64,000 bases of DNA, taken from positions 1 through 64,000 of the forward strand of contig NZ_JBGSLK010000108.1 in NCBI RefSeq assembly GCF_041740695.1, read 5' to 3'. Position numbers and translations under genes: made by a program. This document shows positions 8,990 through 17,148 of this stretch, piece after piece (the first letter of the stretch is position 1; every line of letters begins with the position of its first letter). The notes below the pieces were generated by a model. The model did not search any database. It was not told where the DNA came from and saw nothing but the letters and a program-made list of their open reading frames with translations. Source of the DNA: Haliscomenobacter sp041740695. Its GTDB lineage: Bacteria > Bacteroidota > Bacteroidia > Chitinophagales > Saprospiraceae.

Positions 8990-9603
8990 TGGCAAATATT
9001 CAAGTCCTCATTGTAGAAGACGAACCATTGATCGCCGAAGACATTTGCGAATACTTGAGCAATGTTGATTATACCGTTTTAGACATTGCTTACAACAAAG
9101 CCCAGGCTTTGAAGGCATTGGAACAGCAAAGCCCAGATATGATCATTCTGGACATCAACTTGGGTGGCAATCTTGATGGCATTGAAATCGCGCACCTGAT
9201 CAATCAAAAATACCAACTGCCTTTCATTTTTTTGACTTCATACTCCCACAAAAGCATCCTCGACCAGGCTAAAGTTACTCGCCCGTTGGGTTATATCTTA
9301 AAACCTTTTACGGAAAAAGACCTCTTTTCCAGCATCGAAATCGCGCTGTACAATTTTTCTCAACATGCTCAACCACACAATTTAAATCTGGAACGGATCA
9401 ACCAGGTATTGCTTTCTCCACTCACCGAAAAAGAATTTCAGGCACTCCAGGATATTTACCTGGGCCTTACCAATAAACAAATGGCTGAAAAGCATTTTGT
9501 TACCGTGAACACCATCAAGACCCACCTCCAAAATCTTTACGACAAACTCAGCGTGGGATCGCGTTCGGAAGCGATGGCAAAACTCCGGGAACTGACTAAC
9601 TAA
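8989..9603 (+). CDS. Response regulator with LuxR-type DNA-binding domain
   Basis: The 204-residue protein has a CheY-like receiver domain (about 1-120). The acidic pocket is in IVEDEPLIAED, the phosphoacceptor Asp near residue 54 in MIILDINLGG, the conserved Ser/Thr in FLTSYS and the Lys in YILKPF. The C-terminal domain (about 140-204) is a LuxR-family helix-turn-helix: LTEKEFQALQDIYLGLTNKQ followed by VTVNTIKTHLQNLYDKL. It is the transcriptional output partner of the TPR histidine kinase with which its start codon overlaps. Confidence 0.94.
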   Translation: MANIQVLIVEDEPLIAEDICEYLSNVDYTVLDIAYNKAQALKALEQQSPDMIILDINLGGNLDGIEIAHLINQKYQLPFIFLTSYSHKSILDQAKVTRPLGYILKPFTEKDLFSSIEIALYNFSQHAQPHNLNLERINQVLLSPLTEKEFQALQDIYLGLTNKQMAEKHFVTVNTIKTHLQNLYDKLSVGSRSEAMAKLRELTN

Positions 9604-9609
9604 GCTAGG

Positions 9610-9629
9610 CCCAAAATCATCCTTTTGGG
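9610..9629. terminator. Candidate stem-loop after the kinase/regulator operon
   Basis: A 7-bp perfect stem (CCCAAAA / TTTTGGG) with a 6-base loop starts 7 bases after the regulator stop codon. There is no U-tract, so it is a weak terminator candidate. A TAnnTTTG box (TAATTTTG, 9655-9662) follows and could be the -7 element of the gene at 9713, although the nearest upstream TTTG is 27 bp away. Confidence 0.4.
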
Positions 9630-9712
9630 TGAAGGAACTGAAAATTATTCCCGCTAATTTTGGTTCCAGTATTTATAGCCCAACGATGGGCAACCCATAA
9701 ACCACCATTCCG

Positions 9713-10267
9713 ATGAAAAAAAGCACTTTTTTTGTACTTGTCTGCATGCTTTCAAGCTTACACCTTATGGCCCAGAAAGAGCAAGAGCCCATTTGGTTGA
9801 CCCTCAAACCCAATGAAGCTTTCAGTGTAAAAGGAAACCTGAAGGATGGCAAGATTATGCCTGACCTCTCCTGGGCCTGGAATAGCGCTGTAGCTTGTTT
9901 TCCACAAACTCAGGCGCAAAAATTCACTGGTAATCATGTGCTGTATGCCCTGGACCTGCCCAATTTTTCGGAAATGGAAATTTGGCTGGTCCCTACAGAC
10001 GAACAGGCCAATTTCAGCATTTACGCTTACGAAGTGGGCAAAGTTGCGAACAACAACACTGTACCTAATCTGAGTTCCTGCATTCGTTGTGAAGCAGAGC
10101 ACAAGTGGGACTACAAAAAACGGGGCCAAACCCAGGATCACACCCGCAGAATCAAAGACATTTTGGCCATCAACAATCCTTATCAGGTCATCATTGGAGT
10201 GGTAGGGGCCAATGGGCTACAAGAAGGCGACTTCACCTTACATTTAAAAATCAATAAGTCCAAATAA
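9713..10267 (+). CDS. Secreted protein of unknown function
   Basis: The 184-residue product has a clear signal peptide (MKKSTFFVLVCMLSSLHLMA, cleavage probably after AQ). The remainder is beta-rich, with a pair of cysteines in SCIRCEAEHKWDYKKRG near residues 123-140. No family is recognised. It stands alone between stem-loops on both sides, so it is probably monocistronic. A periplasmic or extracellular location is supported; function is not. Confidence 0.75.
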   Translation: MKKSTFFVLVCMLSSLHLMAQKEQEPIWLTLKPNEAFSVKGNLKDGKIMPDLSWAWNSAVACFPQTQAQKFTGNHVLYALDLPNFSEMEIWLVPTDEQANFSIYAYEVGKVANNNTVPNLSSCIRCEAEHKWDYKKRGQTQDHTRRIKDILAINNPYQVIIGVVGANGLQEGDFTLHLKINKSK

Positions 10268-10277
10268 AGCATATTCG

Positions 10278-10326
10278 TTATAGCGCTTGGCAAAGAGGAA
10301 CAATTGCCGAATGCCAAGCGCTATAA
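10278..10326. terminator. 15-bp inverted repeat between the secreted-protein and DUF1415 genes
   Basis: Perfect 15-bp arms (10278-10292 and 10312-10326, TTATAGCGCTTGGCA and its complement) enclose a 19-base loop, 10 bases after the stop codon at 10267. Position favours a transcription terminator or mRNA 3'-end structure. The absence of a T-run leaves open that it is a mobile palindrome. Confidence 0.55.
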
Positions 10327-10440
10327 GGACTAATTCAGTGTAAATCAATAATATCCTTACCATAGTTATTATCCCTGCCAAAAAAAGCCCACCTTCGCCA
10401 TGTATTTATTCAATCGATCACTTCTGTTCAATCGATCTAC

Positions 10441-11019
10441 ATGGCAAAAACATCCCCATCCAAAAAAGAGCTTCCTAGTGATGAAATCATTGTTAGCCAA
10501 ACCCAGGCCTGGATCAAAAGAGTTATCATTGGCTGTAATTTTTGTCCTTTTGCACAACGTGAAGTCCAAAGGGGGAGTATCCGTTATGTAGTTGTTCACA
10601 CGGAGGACATGGACGTTTGTTTGGAGACCATGTTTGCCGAATGTGGCCTGTTGGACGAAGACGAAAGCATCGAAACCACCCTGGTGATTTTTCCTCAGGC
10701 TTTTAATGATTTTAAAGACTATTTGCTCCTCATCGAAAATTGTGAAGACATGCTCCTGGACAATGACTACGAAGGCATTTATCAGGTGGCAAGTTTTCAT
10801 CCAGATTATCAGTTCGCCGACGCGCCTGCCGATGACCCCGCCAATTATACCAATCGTTCCTTGTATCCTATGCTGCATTTGCTGCGCGAGTCGAGCCTGG
10901 ATCGGGCGCTGGCCAATTATCCCGATCCTGAAAACATTCCCCAACGCAACATCGAATATGCCCATAAGATGGGCCTCCAACAGATGAAATTGCTCCGGGA
11001 TACTTGTTGGGATGTGTGA
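10441..11019 (+). CDS. DUF1415 family protein
   Basis: The 192-residue protein matches the DUF1415 pattern: an N-terminal helix, then IGCNFCPFA with a conserved CxxC pair (near residues 37-40), followed by ETTLVIFPQ, IYQVASFHPDYQFAD and TNRSLYPMLHLLRE. Family members occur widely in proteobacteria and Bacteroidota; no biochemical role is established. The spaced cysteines could bind metal or be redox-active, which is inference. Two copies of TTCAATCGATC (10409-10419 and 10427-10437) lie directly upstream of the ATG and could be a regulatory site. The M1 peptidase gene follows 31 bp downstream, possibly in one transcript. Confidence 0.9.
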   Translation: MAKTSPSKKELPSDEIIVSQTQAWIKRVIIGCNFCPFAQREVQRGSIRYVVVHTEDMDVCLETMFAECGLLDEDESIETTLVIFPQAFNDFKDYLLLIENCEDMLLDNDYEGIYQVASFHPDYQFADAPADDPANYTNRSLYPMLHLLRESSLDRALANYPDPENIPQRNIEYAHKMGLQQMKLLRDTCWDV

Positions 11020-11050
11020 ATAGCTGTATCATTACCTGCAAAAGAATAGT

Positions 11051-12352
11051 ATGTTGATTCGGCTGATCCTCGCATTTCTGCTGCTTACGAACTACAGTTT
11101 TGCCCAAAGCAAACCAATTCCAACTGTATTGGATGTGTTGAGTTACAAACTGATCCTCGAACCCGATCTGCTTCAAAAAACGCTAAAGGGGGAAATGATG
11201 GTTCGTTTTGTAAAAAATGGACCCTCTAATGAAGTGGCTTTGGACTGTGGGAGTTTGGCTATCGATGACGTCAAATGCGCGGAACTGATCAGCTACCGCA
11301 AAGAAAACCAAAAGCTCATCCTAAAGTTGGACAAAATGGTCGAATCCAACTACCTGATGGCCATTAAGTACCACGGTTCGCCGCGCCAGGGCATCCAATT
11401 TTTCCCGGAAATCCAGCAAGTTTACTCCGTTTTTAGCACCTCGGAATGGATGCCTTGCAACAATGCCCTCAGCGACCGCGCCAGTATACAAATCAGTCTG
11501 GTGATACCCGATTCCCTGACTGGCATTGGCAATGGCCGACTGGTGGAGAAATTAAAACTGGACAAAGGTAAGATGAGTTTGACCTGGGTACACGACAATC
11601 CCATTCCGGCGTATATTTTTGGTTTTGCCATCGGGAAATTCCAGACTTACGACCAACATTCCGGCGGGGCCACATTTCAATGTTTTTCACAAGACCACAG
11701 CCCGGCTGAGATGGCTTTGATTTTTAAAGACAACGCCAATATGTTACGTTTTTTTGAAGCAAAATCAGGCGTAAAATATCCCCTTCAACAATACAATCAG
11801 GTTTTGGGGAAAGCTGAAATTTCTCAAGAAATGGCTGGATTTGCCGTCATTCGCAATACTTACGGGCTACAAGTTTTACAAGATTCTACTCAAATCAACC
11901 TGGGTGCCCACGAGTTGGCGCATCAATGGTGGGGTAATGGAGTGACTTGTGTCAGTTGGAATCACTTTTGGCTCAATGAAGGTTTTGCGGTGTTTATGTC
12001 TTCCGCTTTTAAAGAGCAACGTTTTGGCCGATCCAGCTACCTCAAGGACATAGAAGAGTACCGACAAAGTTATCAAAAGGTAAAAGACAAGGGTTTGGAC
12101 AAACCCCTGGTGTTCCCCAATTGGAACAACCCCTCAGCCGATGATCGAACGCTGGTGTATTACAAAGGTGCTTATGTGCTTCACCTATTGCGCGAAGAAT
12201 TGGGTGAAGAGCCTTTTTGGCAGGGCATTCAGGAATACACCCAGGCCCATTACGGCAAAGCAGTAAGCACGCAGGATTTCCAAAAAGCCATGGAAAAAGC
12301 GACGCAGAAAGACCTGCAAGCCTTTTTTAAACAATGGTGTTATGGGAAATAA
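11051..12352 (+). CDS. Short M1-family zinc aminopeptidase, secreted
   Basis: The 433-residue product begins with a signal peptide (MLIRLILAFLLLTNYSFAQS). The N-terminal beta domain (about 25-200) is followed by a gluzincin catalytic domain containing HELAHQWWGN (first His near 287) and the downstream Glu in NHFWLNEGFA, the HExxH-18-E zinc signature of M1 peptidases. The usual substrate-binding GxMEN motif is replaced by QEMAGFAVI. Ordinary M1 enzymes are 600-900 residues; this one stops shortly after the catalytic domain, without the large C-terminal helical domain. It would trim peptides in the periplasm or outside the cell. A strong stem-loop follows the stop codon. Confidence 0.9.
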   Translation: MLIRLILAFLLLTNYSFAQSKPIPTVLDVLSYKLILEPDLLQKTLKGEMMVRFVKNGPSNEVALDCGSLAIDDVKCAELISYRKENQKLILKLDKMVESNYLMAIKYHGSPRQGIQFFPEIQQVYSVFSTSEWMPCNNALSDRASIQISLVIPDSLTGIGNGRLVEKLKLDKGKMSLTWVHDNPIPAYIFGFAIGKFQTYDQHSGGATFQCFSQDHSPAEMALIFKDNANMLRFFEAKSGVKYPLQQYNQVLGKAEISQEMAGFAVIRNTYGLQVLQDSTQINLGAHELAHQWWGNGVTCVSWNHFWLNEGFAVFMSSAFKEQRFGRSSYLKDIEEYRQSYQKVKDKGLDKPLVFPNWNNPSADDRTLVYYKGAYVLHLLREELGEEPFWQGIQEYTQAHYGKAVSTQDFQKAMEKATQKDLQAFFKQWCYGK

Positions 12353-12357
12353 TCGAA

Positions 12358-12386
12358 GTTTACTAAACTTTAAAAGTTTAGTAAAC
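12358..12386. terminator. Bidirectional stem-loop between convergent genes
   Basis: A 13-bp perfect inverted repeat (GTTTACTAAACTT, loop of 3 bases, AAGTTTAGTAAAC) starts 5 bases after the M1 peptidase stop and lies 20 bases beyond the helicase stop on the other strand. Its position between convergent genes fits a shared terminator. Confidence 0.7.
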
Positions 12387-12405
12387 GTAACCCCCATTCG
12401 CATTA

Positions 12406-13731
12406 CTAACGCACTACTTCAATTTTGTACTTGTCACCTTTCATTTTTTCGCCCTGAATTTTTTTCAATACCGCCTGAACCTGGTCTTTTTTTACGGCTA
12501 CAAAAGACATGTGGTCCAACAACTCGATTTTTCCCAAATCTTCTTTTTGCAGCTCTCCCTTTTTGGATAAAAAGCCAACAATATCGGTTTTGCTGAGTTT
12601 GTCTTTTTTTCCTCCACTGATGTACAAAGTGACCCAAGCAGGCGGCTCCGGCAATGCAATTCCGGTGGGGATGTCAAAAACCTCGGGTATTCCGGGCAGG
12701 TAATCGGGGAGTGGTTCTTCCGCATACAAAATAACAAAGGCGGTACCTTCGGCGTGCATTCGGGCCGTCCGGCCATTGCGGTGTACAAAATCGGTTCCTT
12801 TACTCGGCAATTCAAAATGAATGACGTTTTTCACTTCAGGAATGTCCAGGCCCCGTGCCGCCAAATCAGAAGCGACCAATATGGAAATGCTGCCATTGCG
12901 GAATTGCACCAGCGTTTTTTCGCGGGCCAACTGATCCAGGCCGCCGTGGAAAAAAGAACTTTGTAAACCCTTTTCTTGCAACAACTCCACACAACGTTCG
13001 GTGGCTTCGCGCTGGTTGCAAAAAACCAGGGTTTGTTCACTACCCAGGGAAGAAAGCAGGGTAAAGAGCGTTTCCAGCTTGTCTTCACCAGGAGCCATCA
13101 CCGCCTTCATTTGTAGGCCATCAGTTGATTTTTCTTCGACTTGGGTGAAATCCAACACTTTGGGTGCCACAATTCCGGTAAACTTAGGGATGTGCTGCTT
13201 GCGACTAGCCGATACCAGGATGCGTTTGTCTATCTTCGGCAGACCCGCCACAATCTGCTCCATTTGTTCCTGAAAACCCATGGACAAAGACTTGTCGAAT
13301 TCGTCCAGTACCAGCACCCGCAAGTTTCGCGGATCAAAGGATTTGCGGGTCAAATGTTCGATGATGCGCCCTGGCGTGCCAATCAATAGGGCAGGGGGCT
13401 GACTCAGGTTGCGGATTTCGGTTTGCATGGGGTGCCCGCCGTAGCAGGTATTGACCTTAAAACCAGTAGCCATTTTTTGCCAAACCCGTTCAATTTGGAT
13501 GGCCAATTCGCGGGTAGGGGATATGATGAGGCATTGTACACCTGCTTGGTCGCTTTGCAACAAACTTAAAATGGGCAACAAAAAAGCCAGGGTTTTACCA
13601 GACCCGGTGGGTGCCAATAACATCAGGTTGGGTTCCTGGGGAATGTGCAGCAGGGCTTTTTCCTGCATTTCGTTGAGCGCGTTGATGCCAAGTTTGTGGA
13701 GCACGGCATCCAGTGATACATTGTTTTGCAT
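12406..13731 (-). CDS. DEAD-box RNA helicase with DbpA-type RNA-binding domain
   Basis: From the ATG at 13731 the protein has 441 residues. Helicase motifs are in order: Q-motif region, LAPTGSGKT (I), PTRELA (Ia), TPGR (Ib), VLDEFD (II, a DEFD variant of DEAD), SAS (III), ARGLD (V) and HRNGRTAR (VI). The C-terminal 75 residues (WVTLYISGGKKDKLSKTDIV onward) match the DbpA RNA-binding domain, which targets such helicases to 23S rRNA hairpin 92 during large-subunit assembly. The reading frame extends upstream to 13821, but the first 30 codons are not helicase-like. A promoter with both boxes (13737-13769) places the transcript start almost at the 13731 ATG, which is why I chose it. Confidence 0.9.
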   Translation of the reverse strand: MQNNVSLDAVLHKLGINALNEMQEKALLHIPQEPNLMLLAPTGSGKTLAFLLPILSLLQSDQAGVQCLIISPTRELAIQIERVWQKMATGFKVNTCYGGHPMQTEIRNLSQPPALLIGTPGRIIEHLTRKSFDPRNLRVLVLDEFDKSLSMGFQEQMEQIVAGLPKIDKRILVSASRKQHIPKFTGIVAPKVLDFTQVEEKSTDGLQMKAVMAPGEDKLETLFTLLSSLGSEQTLVFCNQREATERCVELLQEKGLQSSFFHGGLDQLAREKTLVQFRNGSISILVASDLAARGLDIPEVKNVIHFELPSKGTDFVHRNGRTARMHAEGTAFVILYAEEPLPDYLPGIPEVFDIPTGIALPEPPAWVTLYISGGKKDKLSKTDIVGFLSKKGELQKEDLGKIELLDHMSFVAVKKDQVQAVLKKIQGEKMKGDKYKIEVVR

Positions 13732-13736
13732 GGCGG

Positions 13737-13769
13737 CAAAGATACTGTTTTCGAGTAGAAACCGCCAAA
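13737..13769 (-). promoter_or_regulatory. Promoter of the DbpA-like helicase gene
   Basis: On the minus strand a -33 TTTG (13766-13769) and a -7 TATCTTTG (13737-13744) are separated by 21 bp, the Bacteroidota consensus spacing. The transcript would begin about 2 bases before the ATG at 13731, giving an almost leaderless mRNA and fixing the start codon. Confidence 0.65.
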
Positions 13770-13806
13770 TGTTTGCAGCCCACCTTCGGTGGAGTGTTTT
13801 TAATGC

Positions 13807-14023
13807 AGCCACAAATGGCACAAATTTTCACAAATCAGGTCACAAACTTCGTTTGTTCCACCACGATTTTATTATCACAAAGTTGAAAAAAGAGGACACA
13901 AAGTGCACAAAGAGTCATCAATGTCTAACTTTGTGCACTTTGTGTCCTCTTTTTTCAACTTTGTGATAATCAATAAGTCGCTTTGGCTGTACTGATTTGT
14001 GAAAATTTGTGTCATTTGTGGCT
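13807..14023. repeat. 217-bp nested palindromic element
   Basis: Two inverted repeats are nested. The outer arms (13807-13838 and 13992-14023) are 32 bases with one mismatch. The inner arms (13871-13912 and 13929-13970) are 42 bases and perfectly complementary around a 16-base loop. All arms are rich in CACAAA/TTTGTG. The element fills most of the 401-bp gap between the divergent helicase and Hsp70 genes and carries no ORF. It is too long and too symmetric for an ordinary terminator. A MITE-like or REP-like non-autonomous element is the best guess. Confidence 0.85.
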
Positions 14024-14096
14024 AAAAATTTGTTGTTGCGCATCGCCGAAGGCGAGGTGCTCAAACATTCCCCTTCGCAATGCTGTTTCAATTCCA

Positions 14097-14104
14097 TACT
14101 TTTG
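14097..14104 (+). promoter_or_regulatory. Candidate -7 element for the Hsp70-thioesterase operon
   Basis: TACTTTTG matches TAnnTTTG and lies 29 bases before the Hsp70 ATG. No TTTG is present at the expected distance upstream, so this is a partial match only. The palindromic element ends about 75 bases upstream. Confidence 0.4.
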
Positions 14105-14132
14105 CGACGCTTAAAAATAGGACTATAACTTT

Positions 14133-15989
14133 ATGGCAAAATTTGCAATCGACCTCAAGTCGGGTGACATCAAAAACGAGGCCGAACTGATCGTCGGAAT
14201 TGACCTTGGAACGACCAATAGTTTGGTCGCCTATATAAAAAATGGCCAGGCCGAGGCCGTAAAAGGCAAAAATGGGAAAAGCACCCTGGTGCCATCGGTG
14301 GTGCATTTCAGCCCCGAAGGCAAAATTGTGGTAGGAGATGCGGCCAAAGAAAAACTCATCAGCGACCCGGAGAACACCATTTATTCGGTGAAACGTCTGA
14401 TGGGAAAATCCTACGGCGATGTGCAAGGGGTACAGCAATATTTTGGTTACCAGATCATCGACAACGACACCGAGAGTTTGGTCAAAATTCGGGTAAAGGA
14501 CAAGTTTTATACCCCGATCGAACTGTCGGCGGAAATCCTCAAAGCCCTCAAAAACCGCATCGAAGAAGAGTTGGATCGGGTGGTGAGCAAAGCCGTCATT
14601 ACGGTGCCCGCCTACTTCAACGATTCCCAGCGCCAGGCCACCCGTGATGCGGGAAAACTGGCCGGATTGGACGTATTGCGCATCGTTAACGAACCTACAG
14701 CGGCAAGTTTGGCCTACGGCATTGGTTTGGATCAAAGTGAAAGCCATACCATTGCGGTATACGACCTGGGTGGCGGCACCTTTGACATTTCCATTTTGCG
14801 CATCCAGGACGGGGTTTTTGAAGTGTTGGCGACCAATGGCGACACCTTTTTGGGCGGTGATGATTTCGACCGGGCCATTGTCGATTATTGGACTGCCGAA
14901 AATAAGTTGGACAGCACCCAGATCAATGCGGACAAAGAACTGAGTCAAGCCCTGCGCCTGCAAGCGGAAAAGGCGAAAAAAGCATTGAGTTCTGAATCCG
15001 AATACAGGGGCGAAGTCAATACCATCAGCTGCCAGATTACCCGGGAGCAATTTGATGAACTGATTCAACCCCTGGTTGATCGTACGATTGCTTGCTGCCA
15101 AAATGCCTTGAAAGACGCCCAGGTGCAATTGGCGGACATCGATCGGGTGATCATGGTGGGCGGCTCAACCCGGGTGCCTTTGGTACGTGAATCGGTGGGG
15201 CAGACCTTTGGTCAGGAAGTGTATGACAAAGTCAACCCGGATGAAGTAGTGGCTTTGGGTGCAGCCATTCAAGCAGACATATTGGCGGGCAACCAGAAGG
15301 ACATCCTTTTGCTGGATGTGACGCCACTATCGTTGGGTATCGAAACGGTAGGAGGTTTGATGGACATCATTTTGCCCCGCAACTCTAAAATTCCAACCCG
15401 CGTGGGGCGGCGTTACACCACCTCGGTGGATGGGCAGCGCAACCTCAAAATTGCGGTCTACCAAGGCGAACGCGACCTGATCCAACACAACCGCAAACTA
15501 GGTGAATTTATCCTGAAGGGAATTCCTCCGATGCCTGCTGGTTTGCCTAAAGTAGAAATCCAGTTCATCCTGAATGCCGATGGCATCCTGAAAGTAAAAG
15601 CGGAAGAGCTGCGCTCAAACGTAGAACAAGAGATCGAAGTCAAACCGACCTACGGCATCAGTGAAGAAGAAATGGCGCTGATGCTCATCGATTCCATTCA
15701 AAACGCAGCCGATGACATGACTGTCCGGGCGCTGCTCGAAGCCCGCAACGAGGCCAACAACATTGTGCTCAGTGCCGAACGTTTCCTGGGGCAAAATCAG
15801 GAAATCCTCAACGAAGAAGAAATTGCAACCACCCGTTCCTTGACGCAGGCCCTACGCGATGCTGTGGCCGGAACGGATAAAGACGCCATCAACCAGGCGA
15901 TGGAAACACTCAATACCTATACTGCTCCGCTGGCGCATCGTGCGATGGATTTTGCACTTTTGGAAGCGATGAAGGGCAAACAGATTTAA
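14133..15989 (+). CDS. Hsp70-family chaperone, HscA-like
   Basis: The 618-residue protein has the Hsp70 nucleotide-binding domain (about 20-400): GIDLGTTNSLVA (22-33), phosphate-2 motif VYDLGGGTFDISIL and adenosine motif VMVGGSTRVPLV. The substrate-binding domain follows (about 410-618). The N-terminus (IDLGTTNSLVA, NGQAEAVKGKNGKSTLVPSV) and its length resemble HscA, the specialised Hsp70 that helps transfer Fe-S clusters from IscU, more than housekeeping DnaK (about 635 residues with an acidic tail). No isc genes or HscB J-protein are adjacent, so the Fe-S assignment is inference. A thioesterase gene follows 5 bp after the stop. Confidence 0.87.
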   Translation: MAKFAIDLKSGDIKNEAELIVGIDLGTTNSLVAYIKNGQAEAVKGKNGKSTLVPSVVHFSPEGKIVVGDAAKEKLISDPENTIYSVKRLMGKSYGDVQGVQQYFGYQIIDNDTESLVKIRVKDKFYTPIELSAEILKALKNRIEEELDRVVSKAVITVPAYFNDSQRQATRDAGKLAGLDVLRIVNEPTAASLAYGIGLDQSESHTIAVYDLGGGTFDISILRIQDGVFEVLATNGDTFLGGDDFDRAIVDYWTAENKLDSTQINADKELSQALRLQAEKAKKALSSESEYRGEVNTISCQITREQFDELIQPLVDRTIACCQNALKDAQVQLADIDRVIMVGGSTRVPLVRESVGQTFGQEVYDKVNPDEVVALGAAIQADILAGNQKDILLLDVTPLSLGIETVGGLMDIILPRNSKIPTRVGRRYTTSVDGQRNLKIAVYQGERDLIQHNRKLGEFILKGIPPMPAGLPKVEIQFILNADGILKVKAEELRSNVEQEIEVKPTYGISEEEMALMLIDSIQNAADDMTVRALLEARNEANNIVLSAERFLGQNQEILNEEEIATTRSLTQALRDAVAGTDKDAINQAMETLNTYTAPLAHRAMDFALLEAMKGKQI

Positions 15990-15994
15990 ACACC

Positions 15995-16423
15995 ATGATT
16001 TGGAAAACACCCATCGACCTGGCCGTTTTAAACGCCTCGCGGAAAAACACCTTGATCGAACACCTCGGCATTGAAATGTGTGGCTTCGGCGACGATTACC
16101 TCCAAGCCAAAATGCCCGTGGATCACCGAACTGTGCAACCATTTGGCGTTTTGCACGGTGGTGCCTCCGCTGCTCTAGCGGAAAGTGTAGGTAGTATGGC
16201 GTCCTTGTTTACGCTAGACGATCCTACTAAGCAACACGCGGTGGGCATTGAACTCAATGCCAGTCACTTGCGCGGTATTGGTGAAGGTTATGTGATTGCC
16301 ACTGCACGGCCTGCCCGTTTGGGACGGAAAGTGCACGTGTGGAACATCGACATTCACGATGAGCAGGGGCGTTTGATTTGTGTGAGTCGATTGACGATGG
16401 CGGTGGTGGAGCGAGGGGAATGA
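15995..16423 (+). CDS. Hotdog-fold acyl-CoA thioesterase (PaaI/MenI-like)
   Basis: The 142-residue protein has the compact hotdog fold with the family signature PFGVLHGGASAALAESVGS (near residues 49-67). Its Glu is the expected catalytic base, and HGG contributes the oxyanion site. It closely resembles MenI/YdiI-type 1,4-dihydroxy-2-naphthoyl-CoA hydrolases of menaquinone synthesis, but related enzymes hydrolyse phenylacetyl- or benzoyl-CoA, so the substrate is not fixed. It lies 5 bp downstream of the Hsp70 gene and is probably co-transcribed. No men genes are nearby. Confidence 0.88.
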   Translation: MIWKTPIDLAVLNASRKNTLIEHLGIEMCGFGDDYLQAKMPVDHRTVQPFGVLHGGASAALAESVGSMASLFTLDDPTKQHAVGIELNASHLRGIGEGYVIATARPARLGRKVHVWNIDIHDEQGRLICVSRLTMAVVERGE

Positions 16424-16534
16424 CCATATTGGACTTGCTCCGTTAGCGATTTATACCTATTTTTGAAAAAAATCAATAATGAGTTCTGCTGCTCCAGCAC
16501 TGCCGGATTTTCAATTGCCAGTTGATGCTATTTT

Positions 16535-17077
16535 TTATAAACCTTGACTTATCTTGATAATTTTCCATTTTTGATCAATCATTTTTAGGAACACCCTACG
16601 GTTTTGCCGAGCTGCCCCTGAAGCTAGTTCGAGCTGTACTTCAGCGTTATTTCCTTCTATTTTACTTTCCACAACCCGCACGAACGCCCAATAATTTATG
16701 TCTTTTATCCAGTAAAATTGGGTAAAAAAGGGACAAGGTACGTCATAAGTATACGCATCATTGTCTACCTGATCATAATACACGACATAGGGGATGTCCT
16801 TGAAATAATCCTGGCAGCTTTGAAAACGTACTATTTCTGACTGCTTAAAAGTATCGGCAATACAGCCTAGTGAATCGAGATTGTGCAAGTAGCGTTCGTA
16901 ATCCAATAAGGTTTCGCCGTTCGCTCCTTTTTTTACAACGGCAGTATGTTCCCCCGCATCCCGACTTTTGATGGCGTGCAAGTACCACTCATAAAAACAC
17001 AGTGCCGCGTCAGCCGGCGATTGAGTCTTGCCGTAGCTGCTAACTAGCAAAAATCCAATTAAAATAAACAAACGCAT
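16535..17077 (-). CDS. Secreted protein of unknown function, DUF3828-like
   Basis: The ATG at 17077 opens a 180-residue protein with a good signal peptide (MRLFILIGFLLVSSYGKTQS). The mature part contains FYEWYLHAI near its start, and beta-rich segments follow. The FYxWYL start and size recall DUF3828-type proteins, but this is tentative. The frame stays open upstream to 17125, but those 16 codons run through a hairpin and the promoter, so I reject the longer start. The gene is convergent with the thioesterase gene. Confidence 0.7.
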   Translation of the reverse strand: MRLFILIGFLLVSSYGKTQSPADAALCFYEWYLHAIKSRDAGEHTAVVKKGANGETLLDYERYLHNLDSLGCIADTFKQSEIVRFQSCQDYFKDIPYVVYYDQVDNDAYTYDVPCPFFTQFYWIKDINYWAFVRVVESKIEGNNAEVQLELASGAARQNRRVFLKMIDQKWKIIKISQGL

Positions 17078-17084
17078 AGGGTGG

Positions 17085-17129
17085 AATTGTGTGCCAAAAT
17101 TAAGCGCTTTTTGATTTTGGCACACAATT
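17085..17129. promoter_or_regulatory. Promoter embedded in a 16-bp inverted repeat
   Basis: Perfect arms of 16 bases (17085-17100 and 17114-17129, AATTGTGTGCCAAAAT and complement) enclose 13 bases. On the minus strand the repeat contains a -33 TTG (17125-17127) and a -7 TAATTTTG (17095-17102) separated by 22 bp, driving the gene that starts at 17077. The dyad also lies just after the stop codon of the BlaR1-like gene (17149), so it could double as that operon's terminator or as an operator. Confidence 0.55.
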
Positions 17130-17148
17130 TCATCGAGACTAAGTTTTG

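Noticed and set aside
13732..13821. 30 extra N-terminal codons for the helicase
   Set aside because: They contain the promoter boxes and do not resemble helicase N-termini.
14088..15128. Long open frame of 346 codons on the minus strand
   Set aside because: It lies antisense to the Hsp70-like gene, whose motifs are unmistakable; the frame is a by-product of its codon usage.
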